From Syncephalis plumigaleata (Eukaryota > Zoopagomycota > Zoopagomycetes > Zoopagales > Piptocephalidaceae), in assembly GCA_025201365.1 (NCBI GenBank), contig JAIXMF010000108.1:1-38810 (forward strand): a stretch of DNA of 38,810 nucleotides. The letters run 5' to 3'. Numbering within the stretch: the first letter of the stretch is position 1; every line of letters starts with the position of its first letter. The translations under genes and the position numbers were made by a program. The notes below the pieces were generated by a model, which saw only the letters and a program-made list of their open reading frames with translations, ran no database searches and was not told where the DNA came from. Positions 19,169-29,293 of the stretch are shown in pieces.

Positions 19169-20143
19169 ATGATCCACTCTATCACTTCCTCTACCGCAAT
19201 GCTATGCGCATTTGCGGTTACTGCCCTTTCGGTCGTTTCTAGCGTGTCCGCTCATGGTTACCTGTCAAGTCCAACTCCTCGTGGCATTGAGAAGCTTTCC
19301 TACCAGATAGATGACTTGAAGTCACCTAACACCAAGGGTATTTGCCGTGATGAGCCAGCCGGCAAGGTAACCAATGTTGGACATTCGGTCACTCTTGGAT
19401 TCACTATCACAGCGCCACACATTGGCATGTGCGAGGTGTATATTCTCGATGAGAATCTCGGTAATGCTCGCAAGATCGCCTCCAAAAAAGACTGTGTCGC
19501 TACTGGCAAGGTTGGTTCATGGACTGTCAATATTCCATCAGATATCAGTGGACGTAAAGTACTACGCTGGAAATGGGACGCTGCTCATCTAAAAACTACT
19601 ATTGAACATTATGAACAATGTGCCGACATCAACATCTCTGGTGGTGGAGGAGGTGGTAGTAGTGACAGTAGCAGTGATAGTATGGGCGATGAGATAGCGC
19701 ATCAGATTCCTCGTCCGATTCGAAATCGAGTAAATCATCCAAATCAAATAAGAAGAAATCAAGTAAATCGACTGATGATGAATCAAACACACCCTCTTCA
19801 AGCGACGCTACTGATGAAGGCTACGAATCCTCCTCTGAAACAAAGAAATCAGATGTCAGTACTGATGCTGATAGTACTACTAGTGACACCACTACCACTG
19901 AAGCAGAATCAACATCCTCGGATACGAGTGCTACTGAAACAGAAGCAGATTCTTCATCATCATCTTCATCGTCATCGTCATCAGGTGGTGATGGCTGTCA
20001 AGATGGTGAATTCAAATGCGAAGGCAACAAGGTCGGTCAGTGCTCTAGCAAAAAGTTCAACTGGGTCACTTGCGCCAGTGGTACCACAGTGCAAAAAGAC
20101 CGCCGTGCCATCTACTGCGGCTAATTGCCTTATACATTTGTAG
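19169..20143 (+). CDS. LPMO C: AA11-like LPMO with CBM19 tail read out of frame
   Basis: Secreted LPMO of E type fused to a B-type tail. Signal peptide 1-28 ends VSSVSA; brace His29 (HGYLSSPTPRG), second His in ITAPHIG, axial Tyr in EHYEQCAD. The catalytic domain is closest to LPMO E (shared QIDDLKSPNTKGIC). From about 19620 the DNA matches the linker, CBM19 and 3' UTR of LPMO B. A net +2 change near 19681-19694 (ATGGGCGATGAGATAG against TATGGCGATGATAG in B) shifts the frame, so the tail becomes a basic, meaningless sequence (MGDEIAHQIPRPI and on) that ends at 20143. The six-cysteine module is therefore not made. Further +1 and -1 changes lie near 20084 and 20104. Either a damaged chimera or assembly error; the catalytic part is intact. 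Confidence 0.8.
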   Translation: MIHSITSSTAMLCAFAVTALSVVSSVSAHGYLSSPTPRGIEKLSYQIDDLKSPNTKGICRDEPAGKVTNVGHSVTLGFTITAPHIGMCEVYILDENLGNARKIASKKDCVATGKVGSWTVNIPSDISGRKVLRWKWDAAHLKTTIEHYEQCADINISGGGGGGSSDSSSDSMGDEIAHQIPRPIRNRVNHPNQIRRNQVNRLMMNQTHPLQATLLMKATNPPLKQRNQMSVLMLIVLLVTPLPLKQNQHPRIRVLLKQKQILHHHLHRHRHQVVMAVKMVNSNAKATRSVSALAKSSTGSLAPVVPQCKKTAVPSTAANCLIHL

Positions 20144-20320
20144 CGATATGCACATGATACCTAAAGCAACAGGATTGCACTAACGTATAATAACGAATAA
20201 AAACAATACATAATACTGCAATTGTAGTCAATAGTGTTTAATAATGTGTTGAATTTGTAATGACAAGTTAATAAATTTATTGAACTTGACAATAGTGTAT
20301 AGTTTCCATAGTATCTCACA

Positions 20321-20645
20321 ATGAATCATAATGACATCGAGGCGTGGAAGCAGAAACTAGTTGGGAAACGACTACTTCGTGAAATGAGGCTGCCGCTGAA
20401 GGAATAGACGAGTCAATGGTAGGTGTATAGCAAACTACACCATCCTATGAAGGTGAAGGAGGATGAGGGAACTAACCAAAGCTACGCACTACTCTCGCTA
20501 TGCAATACAGACTGTACATGAAAGTAAGCTTCCTAATCCACACCGGATACTTGGACCATCATCTGTCTACACGATGGATTTCATCGAGAATCGACTAAAC
20601 GTCCGTGTAAATGACAGCATCATAACGGGTATCTTTTTCGGATAA
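20321..20645 (+). pseudogene. I78-like inhibitor gene, copy 2 (first exon frameshifted)
   Basis: Inverted duplicate of 8755-9080. The second part (20463-20645) differs from copy 1 at two residues of 60 and keeps HRILGPSSVY, RLNVRVND and ITGIFFG. In the first part a one-base loss after CTTCGTGA (copy 1 GATAATGAG, here GAAATGAG) brings a stop at 20405-20407. With no consensus splice pair that removes it, this copy is probably non-functional unless an unseen upstream start or splice is used. Confidence 0.5.
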
Positions 20646-21404
20646 GGGATAACCCGCAGAATGTTACTAATAAACCATGCATGATATGTTTAGCCATTCC
20701 AAATGTCTGAATATGAAGATATTTGCTCGATTGATTAGTATTATTATTATTACTAGTATACGTCAGAGTATCAATTAGTGGAAATACATCGTTTGTCTTT
20801 ACCGGACTAGTTTACCGGTGTATACTTTATCCATTGTGCTTAATCAGAGCACAGTGTAGAATTGAAAACTTGCTGGCTTCCTTAACTGCTCATTCCAAGC
20901 TATTTACTTAGTCGAGTGTAGGCTGCTCCTTTGTTCAAACTCAAATTTATCCGGTGATTCCCCCATTGGTTATCAAGTATAAATAGGGACATCCTTATTA
21001 CTAAATATGTGGATATTCATTCTCGCCATTGGTGCACCCGTCAATTAATAATTGAGCATCAGCTTGTCTATTTTGAATTTAGCAATTGTCTGGACATATA
21101 TAGCATTGTCTTGTTAGCGCTAAATGTATGAGATTAGACCGCCGTATCAATTGCATTTATTTGAATGGTTGCAAATAAGGATCTGCTATATCCCGCTCGC
21201 TAGTATAAATAAAGCGGATATCGGGTATGGATTTCAAAGCATATCATCACGTCAACCCTCCTTCTACCACACTATCGCAACTACTACAATTGACATTGGC
21301 TGGTCCTTGTCATACGTTTTTTTCCTTCTTGCTAGACACATCGACCAAACGATAAATTACTGAAACTCAACTCTCGCTCGACTGTAACACCGGCCGTTAA
21401 CACT
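20646..21404. other. Duplicated promoter region upstream of LPMO D
   Basis: Inverted near-identical copy of 7996-8754, including the TATA box at 21204-21211. No gene seen inside. Confidence 0.6.
21204..21211 (+). promoter_or_regulatory. Probable TATA box of LPMO D
   Basis: TATAAATA about 195 bp before the ATG at 21405, the same sequence and spacing as in front of LPMO B. Confidence 0.45.
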
Positions 21405-22153
21405 ATGCTGTCTTTTTTCGGGTTACTTCTCCTACCGGCAGCTAGTCTGCTTTCCTATACTTCTGGCGTATCCGCTCACGGTCATATGAGCTATCCCGTA
21501 CCACGGGGTATTGAATTGGTTAAACCAACATTGACGCTGTTCGCAATCCTAACACCAAAGGGCTTTGCCGTGGAATCACTAAGGCTGGTAAAATCAACGA
21601 TGTTGGTCATTCGGTTACTTTGAAGTTTGAGATTAGTGCGCCACACATTGGTAAATGTGAAGTGTACATTCTTGATGAAAACCTCGGCAATGCTCGCAAG
21701 ATTGCCTCGAAGGACGGCTGTGCCGCTCCTGGCAAGGTTGGACCATGGACTGTCAAGATTCCATCGGATATCACCGGACGTAAGGTGTTGCGTTGGAAAT
21801 GGGACGCTGCTCATCAAGTGACCATTATTGAACATTATGAACAATGTGCCGACATCAACATTAGTGGTGGTGGCAGTAACAGTAACAGTAAGAGTAGCAA
21901 TACCAGTAGCAGTGACGAAGGTAAAGTGAATGATAGCGATGAAAGCCAAAAAGATAGCGACAAGAAGAGTAGCAAGAAAAATAATGCAAATGGCGAGGAT
22001 AACGATACAAGCGAGAACGAAGAAGAAGATAAAAGTAAGAAACAGGACCGAAATAAGAAGAACGATGAAGACAAGAAGAAGAAGAAAGAAAATGAAGACA
22101 AGAAGAAGAAAGAGGAAGAAGAAGATGGTAATAACAATGTTGATGAGGAATAG
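21405..22153 (+). pseudogene. LPMO D: B-type LPMO with frameshift and a Glu/Lys-rich tail
   Basis: The start matches LPMO B exactly through HGHMSYPVPRGIELVK. One A is then missing (B has TTAAAACC, here TTAAACC near 21522), so translation from the ATG ends at 21623 after 72 codons. From about 21600 the B-type frame resumes in the other frame: second brace His in SAPHIG, axial Tyr in EHYEQCAD, through DINISGGG. After about 21850 the match to B stops and a new tail of ~95 residues follows, first Ser/Asn-rich and then alternating Glu/Lys (runs such as KKKKKENEDKKKKEEEE), ending at 22153. The break is a single base in an A-run, so a sequencing error is a real option; if corrected, the gene would be a full LPMO of the same family. 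Confidence 0.8.
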
Positions 22154-22660
22154 GACGATGAAGAACGGGATAGCGGCGAATATACTACTTGTAAAGAGTA
22201 GTCATATTAGCTACTAGAGTATCCTTGTATATCTTTAAGATGATCTGAATAAAGTATTTGTAACAGACAATTTGTTGGAATGATTAAACGATGCATTATT
22301 AATAAATATGCAGCGGCGTACTATTCGCTACCTTCCTTATGCTGCAAATGAGAGATTAGATGTATTTTGTACAGAGCTATTTACATCATAGCATACCATA
22401 GAGCATAGTTTAAAGATTAATGATCATGGTAATTTCCATACACTGATGCTAGTATATTATTTCTATACTAATGCATGCTTCCAATGTTATCTGTTTGTAG
22501 TAAGATCATATCTGTGTAACAATATAATTCACTACGCATATCCACTAATAGGTTGATCGTTACACTTTACATGAACTACATTGTTCTGCCACGTTAATTA
22601 GCAATACTTACGAAGATAGCTTAACGATGATCAGTATTAGGACTAAAAGTATCAAGCAGA
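22154..22660. other. Spacer between LPMO D and Gemin7
   Basis: About 500 bp, AT-rich, convergent 3' ends on both sides. No gene or repeat seen. Confidence 0.45.
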
Positions 22661-23032
22661 TTATAAAGTCAAAGATATCGATTGAACATCGTCATGTCGA
22701 AGTAATGCTTCAGGATATTGACCAATAGGAGTGTTCAACTTGCCTACACGATAATGCGTCTCTTGTGCATGTGTACTTTTCAATACGGCTGTAACGTTAG
22801 ATCTACAGGTAAAATAAACAAAGCAATTTCAGTATTGTGTCATTCATAACAAACAAACAAACAAATGGTATTACCCGTCTACAAGTTGAAATGTAGCCAA
22901 AGGTTGCTGCTCCGTGATCTTGAGCCAAATATCCAAACAACGAGCGCGTAACTCGTATCTCGCCTCCTTGTTCTCGTCCTCACTCATCGTATTATCTTTA
23001 TGTTCGCTAATCTTGTTTGATTCGACTTGCAT
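22661..23032 (-). CDS. Gemin7 homologue (SMN complex), 99 aa
   Basis: Sm-like protein of the SMN complex, which loads Sm rings on spliceosomal snRNAs. Two exons: 23032-22875 and 22802-22661, joined in phase 2 across a 72 bp GT-AG intron. Residues ~20-50 (RYELRARCLDIWLKI, LATFQLVDGSNVTAVLK) form the first Sm strands. The C-terminal half reads YRVGKLNTPIGQYPEALLR followed by HDDVQSISL, matching the Gemin7 signature (QLxTPIGxxxEALLRxxDIxS). It is split, so it does not show as one frame. An in-frame ATG at 22987 is a shorter alternative start. It stands head to head with the DDT/WHIM/PHD gene, 376 bp apart. Confidence 0.88.
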
Positions 23033-23408
23033 CACACACACACATATATATATATCCTAGTTGAATTTATCGGTCAACCAGTACTATATGTCTATTATTA
23101 CAAAGTGATACACGAGTACGAAAAGTGAAGACAATCTGGAAGGAGCCCGCTCACTTGCTCATTTTCAATCTTTATAAAAGTTGTCTCACGAATTTGAACT
23201 TTTCATCTTCACGGAGCGCTCTCCGTTCACTTTTCCTTTTTTTTCTCCTGCTTCTATGACAGCCACTGATTAAACATATAATTTCTATTATTATTCCGCT
23301 ATTATTGTCTTATCACTACGTTTACTACAGTAGCTAGCTGTTTCGGAAGTAGTGTTGGCGGTTAGAATAGAAGACGATTCAATCGCTGTATCATTATCCA
23401 CTATTGTT
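23033..23408. promoter_or_regulatory. Shared upstream region of Gemin7 and the DDT/WHIM/PHD gene
   Basis: 376 bp between divergent start codons. Contains (CA)n/(TA)n runs near 23033-23060 and a GGAGCGCTCTCC palindrome at 23214-23225. No gene seen. A bidirectional promoter is inference from spacing. Confidence 0.4.
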
Positions 23409-26109
23409 ATGGTAACCACACGAGTGCCACGCCAGGCTGCGAGCGACGCAGGTAAATCCGCGTCGCCAGCCACGAGCAAACGAGCGTCGACAACGACAAA
23501 GGAACAAACGACACCGTCACAATCAGCTAGCTTCAATGAGGTTGCAGCTTCTCCTTTAGAGGAATTGCGTGGTTTGTGGCAGTTCGCGGCTATCGTACAG
23601 TTCTTTGAACTATTCCGCGCTTCCTATCAAGTGGATGACGTGGGCACAGAGGTAAGTAGTAGTGGGCATAGTAAGATATACGTCATGTTATGTCAAATTG
23701 CTGATAATTATCAATAGAAAATTGAACAAGCTTTCCTAGATGAATATAATCCATTTCTACGCGATATAGCCATTCAATTGTTGAAACCATTGACTACTAG
23801 TCGTGCACTAAAGTAAGCAACATATAACAGTGTATCGCCAGTTGATTTACTCTTAATTACACGCTATAGCAATGAGACTTGGGCACAATTAATAAGAAAT
23901 GAATTTATTAAACGGGATCCGGAAGCATTACCGGCAACCTGGCGTGTTAATGAGACTGTAGATTCAGCGACAGAATCTGACGCTCAATCGAAATTAACGG
24001 ATGAAGAAGTGTCCACATCGACAAGTTGGAACTTTTTCGATCTCTCGTTATTTGAAAAGGTATGCTCATAACAACTTACTAAGTGAATGAATGAATTACT
24101 GCTTAATACTAATCCGTTATAGGTTATGACTATGCATTACTTGTGTGAATGGCAATTTGATGAGCCAGAAAAGTTCAGAGAACGCGTAAAGAACGATGAA
24201 GATGCGGCAGATTGGGTGAGCCAATGTATCGACTAGACGATAGAATGACGACTAATAATATTGCATGTTATTAGCGTGTCCTCCCTATTGGATACGATTC
24301 TAAATACAAGACATATTGGCTTTTTGATGGTAATAGCATAGATGCAGAACATGCGTATATATACACACACATATATATATGATCAGAATATTAATAATTA
24401 GCAACAATAGATAATCGACTTTACTGTCAACATCCATTGCCACGACCAAAGAAGGCGTCCGTCAAAGCGGCTGCTCAAAAGAAAAAGAAGCTAGCTTCTA
24501 ATGGTAGCGGTGTAGCAGATGTGGAAGATACAGAACCAGCCTGGGAATTGGTAAGTACGCGTGTAGATGTACGCTTTTAGTTATCTAAAACTATTTAGAT
24601 ATGCAGCAATAAGGAAGACTGGTTGGCCTTTACCGGTCAATTTAAAGGTACCAAGAACCGAGTCGAGAAAGAACTGGTACAATTCGTAAATAATGAATTA
24701 TTACCGCGGATCATTCCTGAATTTGAGGTAGGTTACACATATAGAGAACACTGTTGTATATCATCGATAGCATACTCAACGAGTATAGGCCAAAGAGAAG
24801 GAACGAGAGAAGGAGTTGGCGATACTCAATCGTAAACGATCATCGCGTATTATTATGAAGGAGATCGAGCGTGCGCAACATCAGGAGGAACAAGCGCGAC
24901 ATCGTTTAATCGAAGAGAGACGACAGGCGGAGAAGCAGCGCATTAGGAAAGAAAATAAAGTGAGTGGATTAATGGTAGAAATAGTCATATAAATTAATTG
25001 AGATTAATACTAGGAACGAAAAGAACGATGGGAGGCTCGTGAGCTGCGTGCACTAGAGAAAGAGCAAAAGGGCGTGCTAGAACAGAAAGAGCAACCAAAG
25101 CAGATCGAACAAGATATTTACGGTGAATTACGCGCTTCTACACGTCATCGCGAGACACGTAAACGAAAGAGGGTTGTAGAACAGGTGGATTTCGACTGTA
25201 TATGCGGACAACATGGACATGAATATGTGAGTTAGTTAGCAACGCGTAATTATGATTATCATCTTGGCTAACTTGTAATGTATGAAGAATGACGAGCAAC
25301 CCACGGTTACTTGTCAACGATGTGGCGTACTTCAACATTTGTACTGTGTCGAGGAAGACTATCCAGCAGATGCACCAACACCAGACTGGTCGCATTACTA
25401 TTGTAGCCATTGTCAGAAGATACGGGAAGAGCGTGAACGCGAAGAGGAAAGAATACGCGAGAGGAAGCGGCGTCGCGAGGAGAAGAAGCAACAAATGAAG
25501 TATGACTATCTTCATCATTACAGGGATGAGCATCTATTATCATCAAGTCAACAGGACACGGATGGTGACATTGACATTGAGGATACCAGTGATATGGATA
25601 GTAATATTAGTGTTTATGGCTCTGGTATATCTACAACTGCCACACCATCTAGCTCGCTCGTCGATGTTAATGGTTCATCGCAAGAAACGGCACTAGCCTC
25701 GCATATTAAACGAATTCATTTGCGTTTACCTGAATCATCAGCGTCAATGGCATCATTACCCTTACTACCACCTCAAGCCTTAGTAGCACAACCGAGTGTT
25801 GATGATCACCTGGATATAAGACCAGTTCAACAGTATGTCACTCCCTCCAATGGTTCAACCGTCCTACCAACTACTGATAAGCCGGTGACAGTATCACAAC
25901 CATCCGTATCACAATCAGCGTATTTCCCTCACATTACTCCTACTGATACTACTGATACTGATACTACTGATACTACCACCAACTTGGCAGTGCCCGTCAC
26001 ATTATCAGCAGCAATCGCAACTACAGCAGAGCTTGAAACACATACCCCCACGCATGATAATGGTGAGAGGAATGACGCGTCGTCTTTACCGTCTTCCTCG
26101 TCCACCTAG
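23409..26109 (+). CDS. DDT/WHIM/PHD-finger chromatin-remodelling subunit (RSF1/CECR2-like)
   Basis: Predicted nuclear accessory subunit of an ISWI-type remodeller, 716 aa. Exons: 23409-23651, 23718-23812, 23870-24059, 24123-24215, 24275-24329, 24411-24550, 24599-24727, 24789-24959, 25014-25226, 25288-26109. Order of domains: DDT (LRGLWQFAAIVQFFELFRAS, residues ~45-110), WHIM (FDLSLFEKVMTMHYLCEW, then LPIGYDSKYKTYWLFDDNRL, ~160-250), a long charged coiled coil (~320-400), and a PHD-type finger (CICGQHGH, CQRCG, HLYCVEED, YYCSHCQ, ~435-490). The C-terminal ~220 residues are Ser/Thr/Pro-rich and disordered. The whole architecture fits RSF1; which remodeller it serves is not shown by the sequence. 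The start is the first ATG in frame with the DDT domain. Confidence 0.82.
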
Positions 26110-27545
26110 CATGTATATCCATTTTTGATGTGCGCCTATTTGCCTCGTGTGCTTTTACACCATCCTTCCTCCCCCTCATCCCTCACCAACTTTCGTTCTC
26201 TATCCATGGCTTGTTATGGTAGGAGTAGCACAGAAGAGTATGCTAACATTGTAAGCATGCCTTTTCTTCGTCTGGATACAAAATCAACTGATAAAGATGT
26301 GATTATTTTCAGCAACATATTAAGCTATTATTATTGCTGTTATTATTCTATTTCTATTTGATAAATTATTAGAGCTTGTCAATTAATTGCTACTACCTGT
26401 CTAGTTTGTTATTCAACAACAATAAATCTACTCTATATTTTTACTTCTTGCGGGAATTAGTCCAATTTAGTTTGTTGTTGCTACACACGTCGCTCGAGCA
26501 TTTGAAACATGCCCTTAGTTTACTCGGCATATACGTTGATTGCCGGCAACGATAATGCTGATGATGATGGTATGGTAGTACAAGGATCATACAACGTATC
26601 ACTTCACTTTCATCAGTAAGGTCTGCTGAGGCTGTTCTGTCGCCACAACATTAGCCATTATTTGCTGCTTGTATGAAGTAAGGAGCGGCATCGTGATAAT
26701 AATAACAGCAGCCATTTATTCATTAGTAACGACGTACAGAATAGTTGTATCGTATCATACTTGTTTTGATAATGCTTAATCAGCAGTAATGTATCAAGCA
26801 ATGATAAAGTATTAAAATGTAGCCATTCCTTTTAATATTAAAATAAACGTTGCTTATTTCCCGCATTACGTATGATAATGGTAATGGGAATGATGATAGC
26901 AAACCACATATCTAATAGTTAAAGTAGTAACATGTGCATCTTTACTGAATATGGTAATATCTTCATAATGTGCCTTGCTATTTCTCTATTGCACATAATG
27001 GTAATCATCATAAAGAGAAAGGAGGGAAAGGATTGTCGCCTATAATTAAACTGGGCGAGTGAGAAAGGAAAGGAAGAAAGTAAACTGAGGTAGCACGGCC
27101 CTCTACGAAGCTGATACCCGTTAGAGATGCTCGAGCGAGCGGATGAGGCGAAGGTAACGCAACGAGAAAAACGACCAGTACTGCCCAGAGAGTATTGCGA
27201 TAATGTATTGCGATAAAGAGTTGCTTGTGCGTCAACGACTATATAAACAGGAATGATATCGAGTAATTTCTTCTAATACTACATCACCTCAACAACAAAC
27301 GACAAACCATCACTATTCGATCTTTACGAAGGCTGTGCCTTTCTATCTTGCTCTCTTGCTCTCTAGCTAGCTTACACTTGGTGTGATCCTCGTTAAATCT
27401 CGACTAAATATCGTTATTGATTTTATCTTTTTCTTTCATTGAACGGGCCGGTTCTCGCTTCAAGAAATCATCCAGCTGTACGCTACGCTCATATCTATAT
27501 ATACATACGTTAAACGAAGAGTTATTCAAGTCAACAATTGCCATC
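26110..27545. other. Spacer between the DDT/WHIM/PHD gene and LPMO E
   Basis: 1.4 kb, AT-rich, no supportable gene. The distal part holds the LPMO E promoter: a TATATAAA box at 27240-27247, then a CT-rich leader of about 300 bp (with CTTGCTCTCTTGCTCTCTAG near 27350). Confidence 0.5.
27240..27247 (+). promoter_or_regulatory. Probable TATA box of LPMO E
   Basis: TATATAAA about 300 bp before the ATG at 27546. The long leader between them is CT-rich and has no in-frame coding sense; a leader intron is possible but not shown. Confidence 0.4.
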
Positions 27546-28481
27546 ATGACTCGTATCACCTCTGCTTTCGGTTGGTCCGTGTGCGCCTCTGCCCTCGTAG
27601 CCCTATCGGCCATCTCAGGTGTATCCGCTCATGGCTACCTATCGAGCCCATCTCCTCGTGGTATCCAGAAGGTCTCCTACCAGATAGATGACTTGAAGTC
27701 ACCTAACACCAAGGGTATTTGCCGTGGTGAGTCAGCCGGCAAAGTAACCAATGTTGGGCATTCGGTCACTCTTGGATTCACTATCACAGCGCCACACATT
27801 GGCATGTGCGAGGTGTATATTCTCGATGAGAATCTCGGTAATGCTCGCAAAATTGCCTCGAAGGACGGCTGCGCCGCTCCTGGCAAGGTTGGTCCATGGA
27901 CTGTCAATATTCCATCGGATATCAGTGGACGTAAAGTGCTACGCTGGGTATGGAATGCTGCTCATCTAGTAACTACTATTGAGCACTATGAACAATGTGC
28001 CGACATCAACATCTCCGGTGGAGGTGGTGGCGGTAGTGGTAGCGGTGACAGTGATAATGGAAGCACTGATGGTGGTAGTGATACCACAACTCCAGCCACT
28101 CCCGATGATAAAGGCAGTAGTAAGGGTGGTAAGGGTGGTAAGGGTGGCAAGAGCGGTAAAGGTGGAAAGAAGAGCCCAGATACTGGTGCCGACACCGACA
28201 CTGGAAATGATAAGTCTGATAATGCCGATGCCGATACTGATACTGGAAACGACAAATCAACTGAAAACAAGTCTGATGATGCCGATGCCGATACTGATAC
28301 TGGAAAAGGCAAATCAACTGGAAATGAAAAGTATGGTGGCGCCGATGCTGATGAGCAAGACTCACCCAATGGCAAGGACAAGAATAAAGACAAGGGATCC
28401 AATGGAAAGAACAAGAAGGAAAAGAACAAGAAGAAAAAGAATAAGAAACAACGCAAGCCAAAGGAATACTATGAAGAGTAA
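27546..28481 (+). CDS. LPMO E: AA11-like LPMO with Gly/Asp/Lys-rich tail
   Basis: Secreted copper oxidase, 311 aa, intronless. Signal peptide 1-28 (ends AISGVSA), brace His29 (HGYLSSPSPRG), second His in ITAPHIGMC, axial Tyr in EHYEQCAD. The catalytic domain is almost the same as that of LPMO C. After DINISGGGGGG the tail has no cysteine module. It is a Gly/Ser/Asp stretch, then KGGKGGKGGKSGKGG, then repeats of the type DADTDTGNDKS, and finally a strongly basic end (KNKKEKNKKKKNKK). The acidic-repeat-then-basic design could bind charged cell-wall polymers, but that is inference. The start chosen at 27546 gives a clean signal peptide; the frame is open further upstream but includes leader sequence. 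Confidence 0.9.
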   Translation: MTRITSAFGWSVCASALVALSAISGVSAHGYLSSPSPRGIQKVSYQIDDLKSPNTKGICRGESAGKVTNVGHSVTLGFTITAPHIGMCEVYILDENLGNARKIASKDGCAAPGKVGPWTVNIPSDISGRKVLRWVWNAAHLVTTIEHYEQCADINISGGGGGGSGSGDSDNGSTDGGSDTTTPATPDDKGSSKGGKGGKGGKSGKGGKKSPDTGADTDTGNDKSDNADADTDTGNDKSTENKSDDADADTDTGKGKSTGNEKYGGADADEQDSPNGKDKNKDKGSNGKNKKEKNKKKKNKKQRKPKEYYEE

Positions 28482-29293
28482 ACTAGATGATCGTAATGCT
28501 ATACTCGATGTAGCAGGATAGCAAGCAAATGCCTATTTGAATAATGTTCACGTTCAATGAAAGCAGCATGATGCACTATCCACGCGATCTATTCATTCTT
28601 CTTTAACCTATGATGTTTCATTTCTACTATTATGAATTCATTTGATATGATTCTCTTTTTTTTAGCGTTCTTTCCTTCTTTCCTTCTTTCTCTGTTCTTT
28701 CCAATTGATGTTCTTCACTATAACGATATATATATATATATGCATATATATGACACAACTCTAGTCTGATGACAAGATTGTTTATAGTTTGATTAGTGAT
28801 CAATGTCGTTTGCTCTATAAAAATAAAAGTAATAAATTCACTTTTACTAATAGTTATCCTTGTTTCTTACAAATGCTTTATTATATTGAATGTTAGAATA
28901 CACAAACAACATAATGAACTTTATTTGATGGTCAGTCATTCTGGTAGAACAAATTGTGAGAGGTAATGGTCTATTAAGCAGTAGTATATTTGTTACAGTT
29001 ATTCCCCTAGCTTACAATTTATTCAGTCTATTGCTCGTTTAGTGATGTCGTTATTGTTTACATTTCGTATTTTGACAAATCAAGCGAAAGCGGTCAAGCT
29101 CGTTAGCCTGCATTATTCGGATTTAGAGAATCATTCGCCCACATTTAGAGCGTATCACTTTCATTCCATTTGACTTCTTTGTATTACACACATACGCAGA
29201 CACTTATTGACGTACAAACAAGCATTTGTCTCTCTCTCTCTTTATTATCTACCAGAGTGTCCGTGCACACATTCATACGTATAACAATTCGCA
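28482..29293. other. Spacer downstream of LPMO E
   Basis: About 810 bp. Contains a TTTCCTTCTTTCC run near 28675, a (TA)n run near 28725-28750, and a (CT)n run near 29230. No gene seen. Confidence 0.5.

Noticed and set aside
21835-22137. Leu/Ser/Phe-rich antisense frame opposite the LPMO D tail
   Set aside because: Antisense of the Lys/Glu codon runs; looks like membrane segments only by composition.
27986-28461. Two long antisense frames over the LPMO E tail
   Set aside because: They follow from the repeats of the tail-coding strand (Leu/Pro and His/Tyr-rich readings); no start context, domain or conservation.
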